Below are positions 34,066 through 43,221 of a DNA stretch of 64,000 bases, piece after piece. The stretch comes from Competibacter_A sp037045535 (GTDB lineage: Bacteria > Pseudomonadota > Gammaproteobacteria > Competibacterales > Competibacteraceae), in NCBI GenBank assembly GCA_037045535.1, contig JBAOHI010000039.1, forward strand, positions 1-64,000. The letters run 5' to 3'. The notes below the pieces were generated by a model that saw only the letters and a program-made list of their open reading frames with translations, did no database searches and had not been told where the DNA came from. The position numbers and the translations under genes are program-made. How positions within the stretch are numbered: the first letter of the stretch is position 1; each line of letters opens with the position of its first letter.

Positions 34066-34182
34066 ATAAATCATCCTCTATTCATAGAGTTATTGGACTC
34101 GTTGGCTATCGTGGGTTCAGGGTTGTCCCCGCGACCATTGCCGAGTTCAGCGAAATATTTCGCTACTCTCCTCGATAGGCCA

Positions 34183-35823
34183 TTATCGAGTGTATTGTTC
34201 GCGCATCACCTTTTTGTCGAGCTTGCCGACGCTAGTCTTGGGCAGTGCATCCACGAAGACCACGCGCTCCGGTATCCCGTATTTGGAAATAATGCCCTTG
34301 GCGGCGAAGTCCTGGAGTAGAGCCTTGACATCGGCCTCGCTAACCTCTTGCCCGGCCTTAAGGACAACTAACGCCAGCGGTCGCTCGCTCCACTTGGGGT
34401 CGGGTACGCCGATCACCGCGGCTTCTTCTATCGCGGGGTGCTTGAGGATGAGGTTTTCCAGCTCCAGCGAGGAAACCCACTCGCCGCCGGTCTTGATCAC
34501 GTCCTTCAACCGGTCGGTGATCTTGAGATAGCCCTCCTCGTCGATCACCCCGATGTCGCCGGTGTGCAGATAACCGCCGTGCCACAACGCTTCGGAATTC
34601 CTGGGGTCTTTGAGGTAACCCTGAGTCAACCAAGGCGCGCGGATCACGACCTCGCCGGGCGTCTTCCCGTCGTGGGGCAAATCATTCATGTCCTCGTCCA
34701 CCACGCGCAGCTCGACCAGCGGTACCGGTAAACCGGTCTTGCAGCGGATGTCCAGTTGTCGCTCCTCGTCCCAGTTCAGCATGTGCGGTTTGAGTTGCGC
34801 CACGGTCAAAATCGGGCAGGTTTCCGACAAGCCGTAGGCGGTGAACACGTCCGCGCCGCGAGCACGAGCCTGCCGGGCCAGGGCTTCTGGTAGCGCCGAC
34901 CCACCGATCATCACTTTCCAATGCGACAAGTCGACCTCGTCCGCGACCGGACTGGCGAGCAGCATTTGCAGGATGGTGGGCACGCAGTGGGAGTAGGTCA
35001 CTTGTTCCCGCTGAATCAGGCGTAACAGGTGAGCCGGTACGTAGCGGCCCGGATAAATCTGTTTCATGCCCATCACCGTGGCGATATAAGGGACGCCCCA
35101 AGCGTGAACGTGAAACATCGGGGTGATCGGCAGATACACATCGTCGCGGCTGATGTGGCCTTGCCCGCTCCCCGCCAACGCCGACAGCACGCCGAAGGTA
35201 TACAATACCAACTGCCGGTGGCTGAAATACACGCCCTTGGGCAGGCCGGTGGTGCCGGTGGTGTAGAACGTGGTGGCGCGGGTGTCTTCCGAGAAATCCG
35301 GGAACGGGTAGTGGGGATCGCTGGTGGCCAGCAGCGCTTCGTACTCGGCGTCAATCTTTAGGGAGGTTGCTGGAGGTTGATCGGCATCGTTGAGCAATAC
35401 CAGCTTCTTGACCGGTTCAATCCGGTCGCGGATGGCCTCCAATGTCGGCAGAAATTCGGCATTGATCAGGATCACGTCATCTTCGGCGTGATTGATGGTA
35501 TAGAGAATCTGCTCCGGAGACAGCCGGATGTTCACGGTATGCAGCACCGCGCCCATCATTGGGATGGCAAAGAAACATTCCAGATAACGGTGGCTGTCCC
35601 AGTCCATGACTGCCACGGTATCCCCAGGCTTGACGCCCAATCCAGCCAGACCGTTAGCCAACCGGTGGATGCGTTCGCCCATCTCCCGATAGCTCTGGCG
35701 TTTGAAATCGCCGTAAACGATTTCCTGATTGGGAAACTGGCGCAGCGGATTAGCCAGCAGATTTTTGATCAGCAGTGGGTAAGCGTAAGCCGATGGGGTT
35801 TTGGCTATGATATTGCTAGTCAT
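34183..35823 (-). CDS. Medium/long-chain fatty acyl-CoA ligase (AMP-binding enzyme, AlkK-like)
   Basis: 546 aa. Activates a fatty acid with ATP and CoA through an acyl-adenylate. The P-loop-like adenylation motif YTTGTTGLPKGVYFSHRQ (around 190-207), VFTAYGLSETCPILTVA, and LHTGDIGVIDEEGYLKITDRLKDVIKTGGEWVSSLELE are characteristic, with the C-terminal catalytic Lys in PKTSVGKLDKK. Overall pattern resembles AlkK and related medium-chain ligases. Upstream of etfBA and the acyl-CoA dehydrogenase, it completes the activation and first oxidation steps of a beta-oxidation module. Confidence 0.9.
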   Translation of the reverse strand: MTSNIIAKTPSAYAYPLLIKNLLANPLRQFPNQEIVYGDFKRQSYREMGERIHRLANGLAGLGVKPGDTVAVMDWDSHRYLECFFAIPMMGAVLHTVNIRLSPEQILYTINHAEDDVILINAEFLPTLEAIRDRIEPVKKLVLLNDADQPPATSLKIDAEYEALLATSDPHYPFPDFSEDTRATTFYTTGTTGLPKGVYFSHRQLVLYTFGVLSALAGSGQGHISRDDVYLPITPMFHVHAWGVPYIATVMGMKQIYPGRYVPAHLLRLIQREQVTYSHCVPTILQMLLASPVADEVDLSHWKVMIGGSALPEALARQARARGADVFTAYGLSETCPILTVAQLKPHMLNWDEERQLDIRCKTGLPVPLVELRVVDEDMNDLPHDGKTPGEVVIRAPWLTQGYLKDPRNSEALWHGGYLHTGDIGVIDEEGYLKITDRLKDVIKTGGEWVSSLELENLILKHPAIEEAAVIGVPDPKWSERPLALVVLKAGQEVSEADVKALLQDFAAKGIISKYGIPERVVFVDALPKTSVGKLDKKVMREQYTR

Positions 35824-36412
35824 TGTTATCCTCTCTCGTTTTGCACTATCGGGTAGGAATCAATAGGTGGCCTTGTACCCTAGGCCCCCCGAATAGCCCC
35901 GCCACTCAGGTTAAAAGTGCTCTGGCCAGACGATTTTGAAAGGCCACGCACTTTGCCTACTGGCGTACGGGTAACAGTGGCGATGCCCAGCACATGTCAG
36001 AGGCAACTCTGGGGTTGCTCGGTTTGCGAGAGTCCGAGGAATAGGTGCCTTTCGCTACTACGGCCATGCCTCGTCGATCAGTGCACCGTTTTCCACATCG
36101 TCGCCGCAGCTCTTGCTGCACAACAATCGTGCGAGAGCAAGTCGATCTTCCTATGCTGAGCGAACGTCATTTGCAGAGCGGCGATACCGTTGCGACTGGC
36201 GGTTTTAACGGCCCGCTGGGCGCGTGGGTGGCTTAGCACTGGGTCGGGAGCGTGCAGAAGCCAAGTTCCTGGGTATCATCACTGCGTCAACCGAGCCGGG
36301 TTGGGAGCGACCGACTACAAGTCGGACGGATGACCAGCAGTGCCACGCTTTCGCAGTATTTCGCAGTACCGACCCAATTCGTCGGAATGCGTCGCCGGCG
36401 ACTCATGCCCGA
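35824..36412. other. 589-bp stretch with no recognised gene
   Basis: Short plus-strand frames at 35917-36159, 36045-36236 and 36224-36436 have no motif, no good start context and mutually conflicting coding. The left part holds the likely promoter of the acyl-CoA ligase. A CTATCGGGTAGG stretch near 35846 weakly resembles the palindromes at 36952 and 37125. Otherwise nothing was identified. Confidence 0.5.
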
Positions 36413-36880
36413 TTAAGAGGCAATAAGCATTGTTAGCAACTCGGCGATCAAAGCTGGCTTGTCTTCGCCTTCGATGGCGATGGTATTGCGGGTCTTGATC
36501 AGGACGCGGCCCGGCCCCTTGGTTTCCGCCGTTATCAGTTCCACGCGATTGCGCACCCGGGCGCCGGCCTTAACGGGAGCCATGAAACGTACCCGGTCGA
36601 GTCCGTAATTGAGCACTTGGCCCGTGCCTGGCGGGGCGATACCGAGCTGGAGATGGGTGGTGGCGACCAGCGATAGGCACAAAAAGCCATGAGCGATCGT
36701 TCCGCCATAGGGACTCTCCCGGGCCGCTCGCTCCCGATCGACATGAATCCATTGATGATCGCCGGTGCATTCGGCGAATTGATCGATATGCGCCTGGCCG
36801 ATTTCGATCCAGTCCGAAACCCCCAGCTCACGACCGACAAATTCGCTGATCGTCGCGATGCTGTAGTTTGCTAGAGCCAT
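36413..36880 (-). CDS. MaoC-family (R)-specific enoyl-CoA hydratase-like protein
   Basis: 155 aa hot-dog fold protein. The hydratase-2 motif is visible as Asp41 and His46 in TGDHQWIHVD, followed by GGTIAHGFLCLSL, the conserved glycine-rich segment of MaoC/PhaJ/nodN-like proteins. Family members hydrate enoyl-CoA to (R)-3-hydroxyacyl-CoA, feeding polyhydroxyalkanoate synthesis or beta-oxidation variants. It is monocistronic, with an operator-like palindrome about 72-87 bp upstream of the start. Precise substrate unknown. Confidence 0.87.
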   Translation of the reverse strand: MALANYSIATISEFVGRELGVSDWIEIGQAHIDQFAECTGDHQWIHVDRERAARESPYGGTIAHGFLCLSLVATTHLQLGIAPPGTGQVLNYGLDRVRFMAPVKAGARVRNRVELITAETKGPGRVLIKTRNTIAIEGEDKPALIAELLTMLIAS

Positions 36881-36951
36881 CTCCTTACCTCTTGATCTGA
36901 ACGGATTATCAATTACGTCCTAACACTGTAGACGCGCGAGGGAGAAGCTCA

Positions 36952-36967
36952 CCTATCGATGGATAGG
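36952..36967. promoter_or_regulatory. Operator-like palindrome CCTATC-N4-GATAGG (copy 1)
   Basis: Perfect 6-bp arms with a 4-base spacer GATG, in the region upstream of maoC. A second copy with the same arms and spacing lies at 37125, and similarity between the two loci continues for about 23 further bases to GGAGTTAG. Possible binding site of the adjacent LuxR-type regulator; unproven. Confidence 0.45.
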
Positions 36968-37124
36968 CATCAGGGTTGGGGAGGAGTTAGGGATTTGGGG
37001 ACTGCGCAGCCCGAGTTGAAAAGCCCCGACAGTAACCGTCGCGCGAAGCTGTTCCTAGCACGGATGCGTAATAGGATCAGATGGTTGTCGCTCGGGACTG
37101 TAGATGTTCAGAGATAGACCGTCG

Positions 37125-37140
37125 CCTATCACCCGATAGG
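37125..37140. promoter_or_regulatory. Operator-like palindrome CCTATC-N4-GATAGG (copy 2)
   Basis: Same arms as copy 1 with spacer ACCC, 173 bp further on and 31 bp beyond the stop of the MalT-like gene. Alternatively a hairpin in that gene's 3' untranslated region. Confidence 0.4.
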
Positions 37141-37170
37141 TGCGAGGGGTTGGGCGGGAGTTAGAAAGGG

Positions 37171-39831
37171 TTACAACAACCCCTGTTCGCGGGCTTTGGT
37201 GACTGCCTCGGTGCGGTTTCGTGCTTGTAGTTTGCCGAAGATCTGGTGCAAATGCCACTTAGCGGTGCCGATGGAAATCCCCAACTTGTCGGCGATTTCC
37301 TGATTGGTGAGGCCGAAATCCAACAGACGCAGGATCTCGAGTTGGGTTTTACTGACTGGCCCTGCCGGACTATCTGGCATGGGTGCGGCTTCATGGGGAA
37401 AGGTTTGCAGTAGCTCGATGACGAAAGCAGGCGCTACATGGCGTAGTTGCAGTAGCAACGCGGCTACAGCTGGGCCTTCATCAAGGAAAACCCGCCGGTA
37501 CCCAGGCGAGGAGGCCAGTGAGAGCGCCTGCGTCAGCCGGTCCAGAGCAGCAGCCCGGTTGCCAGAGGCCCGCTTGCACAGTGCCTGTAGCACGTAAACG
37601 GTGATCAGACTGCCGTTCCGTTCTTCTTTGATCGCCGCTGTCTCGAGAGCATTTAAGACTCGCTCCGCTATCCGTGGCTGGTTTTGCGCCAGCAGCAGGC
37701 GCGCATAGATCAAACGTTCGAACTCGGAAGGGGATTCGGCCGAGATAGCCGCCTTATCCAGCGTCCGTGCGGCTGCAGCGACATTTCCCTCGCGCAATTG
37801 CAGTTCCGCAGCGGCGGCGTCTATCAACCGCCAGCGTCGGGGATTTTCGGACTTTTCGGCGAGTTGCCGCGCTGCCGTTAACGTATCCCAGGCTGCTTCG
37901 CGCTCGCCGCTGACATGCTGCAGCTTGGCGAGCGATCGTTGGCCCATCAAGGTGTAATAGACCATCCCCAACTGCTGACAGAGAGCGATGCCGGTGATCA
38001 GGTTACGCCGGGCCGACGCCAAGTCGTTGATCTCGTAAAATAAGACCCCCAGTGGCACGTAGACCAAACCGGCGACCGCCAGTGACTTACCGCGGACATC
38101 CACATAGCGTTCGACATTCTCGCAGCAGAGTAGCATCGCCTCCCGTAAACGGCCCTGGGCATACATCAGTGGTGCTAGATTACCGAGCGCGTCCAGGGTG
38201 ATTAAGTGATTGCCGAGCTTCTGACCGAGCTGCACGGCTTGGCTTAGCGTTTCGACAGCCGTTTTCCGAGCGCCGGAGAGGCGTTGCGCATGGCCCAGCA
38301 GGCTGAGCGCACAGGCGTGGAAAAAGGACTCGCTTTCGCGTAGTTCGTTCAACGCTTGCCGAGCGAGCGCCACAGCCTTTTCCGGATTGCCCCGGTTAAT
38401 GGCCAGGAACGCCTGGAAGGCCAACAGCGTCGCTTGGTGCGTGGGGGGAATATCGGCGTGCTCGGTCGTGTGCGCGGGTGCGGAATATGCCTCAGCCTCC
38501 TCGATCCGGCCACGTAGATATAACAACCAGGCTTTATAACCGGAAAGGTCGCCATGGGCGCGGATCGTGCTATCGGGCAGCGCCTCCAGCCAGGCTAGCA
38601 CCGCGGGAAACTCGCCTCGGCATAACATCTCGTCCACATGGATGCGGATCAACGATACGGTCGTGGAAATGTCCCCTGCCGCCAGCGAATGTTTGACCGC
38701 TTCGGTACCCAAGCCGTTGGCTTGATACCAGGCGCTGGCTTTCCGGTGCAGTGCCGCTTGTTCGTCGGCACTCAGGTCGACCCGCAGAAAATCGGCGAGG
38801 AGTTGGTGGTAGCGATACCATTGACGATGGTCGTCGAGTCTGATCAGAAACAGATTGGCCTGTTCGAGCTGGGTCAGGATCAACCTGCTGTCCGTTCGAT
38901 CGGTCAATGCATCGCAGAGAGAGGCGCAGAGCCGGTCCAATATTGCTGTTTGGCGCAGAAAGGCACGGATTTCCTTCGACTGCTGGCGAAGCACTTCCGC
39001 CGCTAGATAATCGATCACATAGCGGTGCTCGCCGCTAAAGGTTTCCACGGCCTCTGCAAGATGATTCACTCCCTCGACCCGCAAATGACCTTGCAAGGAA
39101 AGCGCCGCCATCTGGAGTCCGGCGATCCAGCCCTCGGTTCGCGTCTCCAGTACCCTGACGGACTCAGTGTCGAGTTCAAGTCCCATGGTCCGGTTCAGGA
39201 ACAATGCAGCCTCCTCGTCCGAGAAGCGTAAATCCTCCAGCCCGATTTCGGTGATGCGATCGAGTGCCCGCCAGCGTGGCAAAGGGAGCCTAGGCTCTTC
39301 GCGGGTGGCGATGATCAGCCGCAGTTGTTCCGGTAAGTGATTGACAGTAAAGGTTACAGCGGCATCGATCTCCGGGTCCTCAATCACATGATAGTCGTCC
39401 AGAACCAGCACGATGGGGGTTGGCACGTCAACGATTTCGTTGAGCAACTGGACCATCAGGGCTTTGGGCGTCGGGGTTTGCAGGGAGCCCAGCAAGGACA
39501 GCGGCGCCCGTCCGATTCCCGGCTCGACGATCCGCAGGGCAGCGACCAGATACGAAACGAAGCGTACGAGATCGTTATCGTCCTGATCGAGCGAGAACCA
39601 GGCAACCCGGCGGTGGTCATCGCCGGTGCCGATCCAGTCGCTGATCAGGGTTGTCTTACCAAAACCGGCTGGACCGGAGATGAGTGTGAGCGGCCCGCTC
39701 GCGCCTTCCGCCAAGCGCATTAGCAGTCGGTTGCGGGAAACCAATTGCGACCGTGGCGGTGGAATGCTGATTTTCGTCTTGAGAAGCAGTGAGTATTCAG
39801 GTGACGACACTGAGTAACCCGATACTGTCAA
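37171..39831 (-). CDS. MalT-like large ATP-binding LuxR-family transcriptional regulator
   Basis: 886 aa. STAND-type regulator: N-terminal NTPase with Walker A GPAGFGKTT (53-61) and Walker B-like IVLVLDDYHVIED, a winged-helix part, a long helical TPR-like region (about 430-800) that normally senses the inducer, and a C-terminal LuxR helix-turn-helix (about 825-880: LRLLDFGLTNQEIADKLGISIGTAKWHLHQIF). MalT-type proteins activate transcription when ligand-bound and ATP-bound. No sugar genes are adjacent. Position beside maoC and between two acyl-CoA gene groups suggests control of lipid or polyhydroxyalkanoate metabolism, which is inference. Confidence 0.9.
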   Translation of the reverse strand: MTVSGYSVSSPEYSLLLKTKISIPPPRSQLVSRNRLLMRLAEGASGPLTLISGPAGFGKTTLISDWIGTGDDHRRVAWFSLDQDDNDLVRFVSYLVAALRIVEPGIGRAPLSLLGSLQTPTPKALMVQLLNEIVDVPTPIVLVLDDYHVIEDPEIDAAVTFTVNHLPEQLRLIIATREEPRLPLPRWRALDRITEIGLEDLRFSDEEAALFLNRTMGLELDTESVRVLETRTEGWIAGLQMAALSLQGHLRVEGVNHLAEAVETFSGEHRYVIDYLAAEVLRQQSKEIRAFLRQTAILDRLCASLCDALTDRTDSRLILTQLEQANLFLIRLDDHRQWYRYHQLLADFLRVDLSADEQAALHRKASAWYQANGLGTEAVKHSLAAGDISTTVSLIRIHVDEMLCRGEFPAVLAWLEALPDSTIRAHGDLSGYKAWLLYLRGRIEEAEAYSAPAHTTEHADIPPTHQATLLAFQAFLAINRGNPEKAVALARQALNELRESESFFHACALSLLGHAQRLSGARKTAVETLSQAVQLGQKLGNHLITLDALGNLAPLMYAQGRLREAMLLCCENVERYVDVRGKSLAVAGLVYVPLGVLFYEINDLASARRNLITGIALCQQLGMVYYTLMGQRSLAKLQHVSGEREAAWDTLTAARQLAEKSENPRRWRLIDAAAAELQLREGNVAAAARTLDKAAISAESPSEFERLIYARLLLAQNQPRIAERVLNALETAAIKEERNGSLITVYVLQALCKRASGNRAAALDRLTQALSLASSPGYRRVFLDEGPAVAALLLQLRHVAPAFVIELLQTFPHEAAPMPDSPAGPVSKTQLEILRLLDFGLTNQEIADKLGISIGTAKWHLHQIFGKLQARNRTEAVTKAREQGLL

Positions 39832-39984
39832 TTGATCGGCGGCGAAATAATCGCGCCCTGCAGTCCAGCGCTTTCGCGGTGCTTAGGGTGCATTGGGGTG
39901 CGGGTGACTTGCTGCCACATCTCAAAGGCTTGTTGGCAAGTGACTCCCATAGCAGTGTAGTTTATCCAGGCGGAATAGCGCGGG

Positions 39985-40345
39985 GCGTTGTCGATTCGGA
40001 TTGCCCACTACGCGAGATCGTCCAGCGGCAGAGCGGGGAGCCGGCGATGTGCCGCCATCGGGGCCGGCGGCCAGTCACTGCCGTACAGGATCGATCCGGT
40101 CATTCGGCGTACCTCCAGCGCCTCGCGCAGCCGCTCGACCGTCTGTTACAACCGCCCCCGCCCGGTCAGTGTCACGGGCACAGGACTCGCCTCCGACGAA
40201 GAGCCAGTCCGGTCGGCCCAAACTTTGGTGTTCTGGTAGATGACCTTGACGGCGTCCGAAAACTAGAGATAACCGCAGTGGGCGATCACGAAGTTCGTTT
40301 CGGGATAATTGAGCCGTGCCGGGAGGTCGCTATCATTGCTGTTGG
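39985..40345 (-). pseudogene. Decayed amidohydrolase (TIM-barrel metal-dependent hydrolase)
   Basis: Minus-strand translation gives YPETNFVIAHCGYL, a stop, FSDAVKVIYQNTKVWAD, then after a second stop ERLREALEVRRMTGSILYGSDWPPAPM. This order matches the C-terminal half of amidohydrolase_2 proteins (xVIAHCGxPWxxDA..VYxNxNVYADLSG, RxLFGTDWP, with metal Asp in GSDW). Two in-frame stops and no N-terminal half mark a relic. Its start end touches the NRDE gene. Confidence 0.5.
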
Positions 40346-41121
40346 CGGATCGATTGATGGTCCCAGCCAGGCCAGTTCACCTGAAATTCGCGCCGACTGG
40401 CATCAGGCCAAGTGACCTCGATCATGCGAGTGTTGCCACAGTCACGCGCCAATAGCACGGTGGATGCGCGGGTGCCATAGCCCGGCGCGGTGATGAAGAT
40501 CGGCGATAGCCATCGTTCCCATTCTAGCGAGACGCCGGTATGAGGTAGTTCGGCATCGGGCGCGGATGTGCGGTCCTCTAATAGTTGCAGCAATTCATCT
40601 GGTGCCAGGTCAGTGTGTCGGTTCAAGAGTTGGCGCAGGGCCGCGCGACTCCGCTCTACCTTGGGCCAGGGCGTATCCAGAAAGTGATTGCTAAGACCGT
40701 ACAGACCGGGTTCCAGTGCTCGGGCTGGTCCCGCGTAATTGGCGTAATAGAACAAACCTTCTGCATCGCCTAACAATAGGTTGAAACCATTATAAGCGTC
40801 GGCGTCCTGGATCAGCCGATCCAAATAAGTGCGCGCTGGTTCATCGCTCTGCAAGTAGTCGCCGACCAACCGACCGCGCGAGGGCGCATTGGGTGCTTGT
40901 CGGGTTGGGTCGCGGTAGTTGGTCAGCGCGGCAAAGCGACCGGTGCGAGTGATGCCCAGCCAGGTTCCCCCAGCCTTAAGATCACGGCCGGCCATTACCT
41001 GCGGGGCGTCATCCCAGAAAGCCAGCGGCGTGGCAGGTCGGTCGTAAAATTCGTCGCGGTTGGCCGCAACCAGTAACCGATAGCCCGGATGACAGCGGTA
41101 AGCGACCAGAATCAAGCACAT
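40333..41121 (-). CDS. NRDE (TANGO2-like) family protein
   Basis: 262 aa. Begins MCLILVAYRCHPGYRLLVAANRDEFYDRP with the diagnostic NRDE motif at 21-24 and Cys2, the candidate N-terminal nucleophile after Met removal. The next landmarks are AGRDLKAGGTWLGITRTGRFAALTNYRDP and GLYGLSNHFLDTPWPKVERS, also family-typical. Eukaryotic homologues (TANGO2) are linked to lipid and haem trafficking; the bacterial role is unknown. It overlaps the response-regulator gene by 10 bp, so it appears to be the last gene of the sensor-regulator operon. Confidence 0.85.
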   Translation of the reverse strand: MCLILVAYRCHPGYRLLVAANRDEFYDRPATPLAFWDDAPQVMAGRDLKAGGTWLGITRTGRFAALTNYRDPTRQAPNAPSRGRLVGDYLQSDEPARTYLDRLIQDADAYNGFNLLLGDAEGLFYYANYAGPARALEPGLYGLSNHFLDTPWPKVERSRAALRQLLNRHTDLAPDELLQLLEDRTSAPDAELPHTGVSLEWERWLSPIFITAPGYGTRASTVLLARDCGNTRMIEVTWPDASRREFQVNWPGWDHQSIRQQQ

Positions 41122-41804
41122 GACCGTTCAGGATTGGCGATCGGGGTGACTATCGGCGGGGCGGTTGTGTCGATCTCATCGAAAATCTTGATGATGTCGA
41201 TCGCCATCGCCATGCGAATAAGCTGCGACAGGGTATCGGCTCGCATTTTCTGCATGACCTTGGCGCGATGGACTTCCACGGTTTTACGGCTCAAGGTCAA
41301 GGTTTGAGCGATTTCCCGGTTCGATAGGCCATTTACCACTCGACGCAGCACCTCCTGTTCCCGAGGCGTCAGTGTATCGAATCGGTCCAGCAATTGCCGA
41401 CGCCGTGCATGGATCTGACGCCGCAGCCGATCCTCAGCCAGAGCGTTGTGGACGCAGTCCAATAACAGCTGGTCGTTAAAAGGTTTTTCAATGAAATCCA
41501 GCGCACCTTGTTTCATGGCAGCCACCGCCATCGTCACGTTACCGTGGCCGGTGATGACAACGACCGGGACATCAATGCCGCATTCGCGTAGATGTTGCTG
41601 GGCGCTCAAATCATTACGGCCAGGAATGCGGATGTCCAACAGCAAACAGCCCGGCGTGTCGGATCGATAACCGGCCAGGAATGCGTCGGTATCGGCAAAG
41701 ACTAACGACCGCAATCCCACCGATTCCAGCAGATGCCGTAATGAGTCACGGAGTGCCGGATCATCGTCCACGACGTAAACCAACGGAGTATTGTGCGCGC
41801 TCAC
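41112..41804 (-). CDS. FixJ-family two-component response regulator
   Basis: 230 aa. The receiver domain (about 7-120) has Asp13-15, phosphoacceptor Asp57 in LLLDIRIPG, Thr85 in VITGHG and Lys107 in IEKPF. A LuxR-type helix-turn-helix follows (about 140-205: LTPREQEVLRRVVNGLSNREIAQTLTLSRKTVEVHRAKVMQKM). It overlaps the kinase gene by 4 bp and the NRDE gene by 10 bp. FixJ/TodT-type pairs respond to redox state or small organic inducers; with acyl-CoA genes on both sides, a role in controlling them is plausible but not shown. Confidence 0.92.
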   Translation of the reverse strand: MSAHNTPLVYVVDDDPALRDSLRHLLESVGLRSLVFADTDAFLAGYRSDTPGCLLLDIRIPGRNDLSAQQHLRECGIDVPVVVITGHGNVTMAVAAMKQGALDFIEKPFNDQLLLDCVHNALAEDRLRRQIHARRRQLLDRFDTLTPREQEVLRRVVNGLSNREIAQTLTLSRKTVEVHRAKVMQKMRADTLSQLIRMAMAIDIIKIFDEIDTTAPPIVTPIANPERSCA

Positions 41805-42757
41805 GACGTACCGACCCCGATTTTGGCAAGTGGCAACACCACGTTAAAGGTTGCGCCATAGCCGATATTGTTTTCGGCCCATAACCGACCTTCATGGCTT
41901 TCCACTAGTGAGCGGCTGATTGCCAGCCCCAAACCTAAACCGTCGGGTTTGGTCGTGTGAAAGCGCTGAAACAATCGCTCGGTATCTCCGTCCGGTAGTC
42001 CTGGTCCCTGATCGCGAATTCGGACTAGCACCCAGTCCGATCCGTCGCGTTCGGCCACTACCACGATAGCACCGGCTTCAAGTTCCGGATGCGGGCCAGC
42101 CTCGATGGCGTTGTGCAATAGATTGAGCAATACCTGCTCGATCTCGATCGGGTCGCCGCTCACTTTGGGCAACGGCGACAACGGCAACTGGAGTTCGAGC
42201 CGAAGCCGTCGTTTGCGCGCGTCCGCTTTGCATAGATCGACCACGTCGATCAGCAACTGCATTAAATCGACCGCGACTGAGCTGATCGGTTTTTTGCGAA
42301 TGAGCCTGCGCAAGCGTTTGACCAGTTCGCTGGCCCGGCAGGCTTGATTGGCGATTTTGTCCAGACGCTCGCGCAGTACGGCCGGCGGTGGCGTCTCAAC
42401 CTCCAATTGTCGCTGGCTGCCATGGGCGTAAGTGACGATGGCGGCCAGCGGCTGGTTCAGCTCGTGAATGAGACCCGACGTCATCTCGCCCAGTAAGAGC
42501 AGACGACCGGCATGGGCCAACTCTGCGCGACGGGCGATTTCGGCTTCTCGCCGAGACAGCGCGGCGGCTAATAACTGGCCTAACGCATAAAGAAAGTGAT
42601 GATTTTCCTCATCGGGAATCTGGGTAACGAAAACGCCGAGAACCAGCAGGTCGTTGGCGTTCACTAGCAACGGCAATAATAGTAGAAGGCTATCGTCCGG
42701 CAGCACGAAAATTTCACGCGTTGCCGCCATGCTGTTGTCCAATCCGTCGATAGTCAC
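41801..42757 (-). CDS. Sensor histidine kinase, catalytic part (continues from an N-terminal piece in another frame)
   Basis: 318 aa as an uninterrupted frame. The phosphoacceptor region LLLGEMTSGLIHELNQPLAAIV has His98, followed by an HATPase domain: N-box NLLHNAIEAGP, G1 DQGPGLPDGD and G2 GLGLGLAISRSLVE. This N-box and H-box style belongs to FixL/DctB-like kinases. The first about 75 residues are the second half of a GAF-like domain, so the GTG start of this frame is probably not the natural one; the missing half is in the overlapping frame 42714-43115. It overlaps the FixJ-type regulator by 4 bp. Confidence 0.85.
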   Translation of the reverse strand: MTIDGLDNSMAATREIFVLPDDSLLLLLPLLVNANDLLVLGVFVTQIPDEENHHFLYALGQLLAAALSRREAEIARRAELAHAGRLLLLGEMTSGLIHELNQPLAAIVTYAHGSQRQLEVETPPPAVLRERLDKIANQACRASELVKRLRRLIRKKPISSVAVDLMQLLIDVVDLCKADARKRRLRLELQLPLSPLPKVSGDPIEIEQVLLNLLHNAIEAGPHPELEAGAIVVVAERDGSDWVLVRIRDQGPGLPDGDTERLFQRFHTTKPDGLGLGLAISRSLVESHEGRLWAENNIGYGATFNVVLPLAKIGVGTS

Positions 42758-43115
42758 CCGCGTGGGCCAAGGTGGCGAGCAGGGTATGCAAGGTTTTATT
42801 GCAATCGGTCTCGAAACTCAGCGCTTGCCAGTCACCTTGTACGTACACGGTAGGCGGTTCATCGGTGTTCTGCCTAAAGAGGAGGCCGCGCTGGCCACCG
42901 CAGGTGTGCAAGCCCGCTACCGTCTGTTCGAGCAGTGTCTCCAACAGGCTATCGCGCAAGGCCAGCACGCTGATATTCACAAGCAACTCGATCCGATGGA
43001 GCGAGAGCGGGCTGCAGCGGCGTTCGATCAGGAACGGTGGCGGTGTGTCGTTACAGAGTTCCTGTGTAAAGGCCATTGTTGAGGGCAATAATTTGATCGC
43101 CGGGAGAAGTCGCAT
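42714..43115 (-). pseudogene. N-terminal GAF-like piece of the sensor kinase, separated by a frameshift
   Basis: 133 codons. HRIELLVNISVLALRDSLLETLLEQTVAGL and GLLFRQNTDEPPTVYVQGDW look like the first strands and helices of a GAF sensory domain. At LAHAG the sequence moves to the neighbouring frame, where VTIDGLDNSMAATREIFVLP continues naturally. Deleting one G of the GGG near 42757-42760 would join both into a kinase of about 435 residues without transmembrane segments. Either a sequence error or a broken kinase; a deliberately split kinase is less likely because the GAF fold itself is cut. Confidence 0.65.
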
Positions 43116-43221
43116 ATCCTGTATGCAGGCCCAAATTTAGGCCCGCTGAGGCGGACCGATAGCATATACCTCGCCATTCAAAATTTCGAGTAACCCGTCA
43201 TTGCTAGAGGAGAATCCTGAC

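Noticed and set aside
34171..34190. Inverted repeat CTCGATA...TATCGAG at the end of the acyl-CoA ligase gene
   Set aside because: Seven-base AT-containing arms overlapping the stop codon and no T-run; not convincing as terminator or operator.
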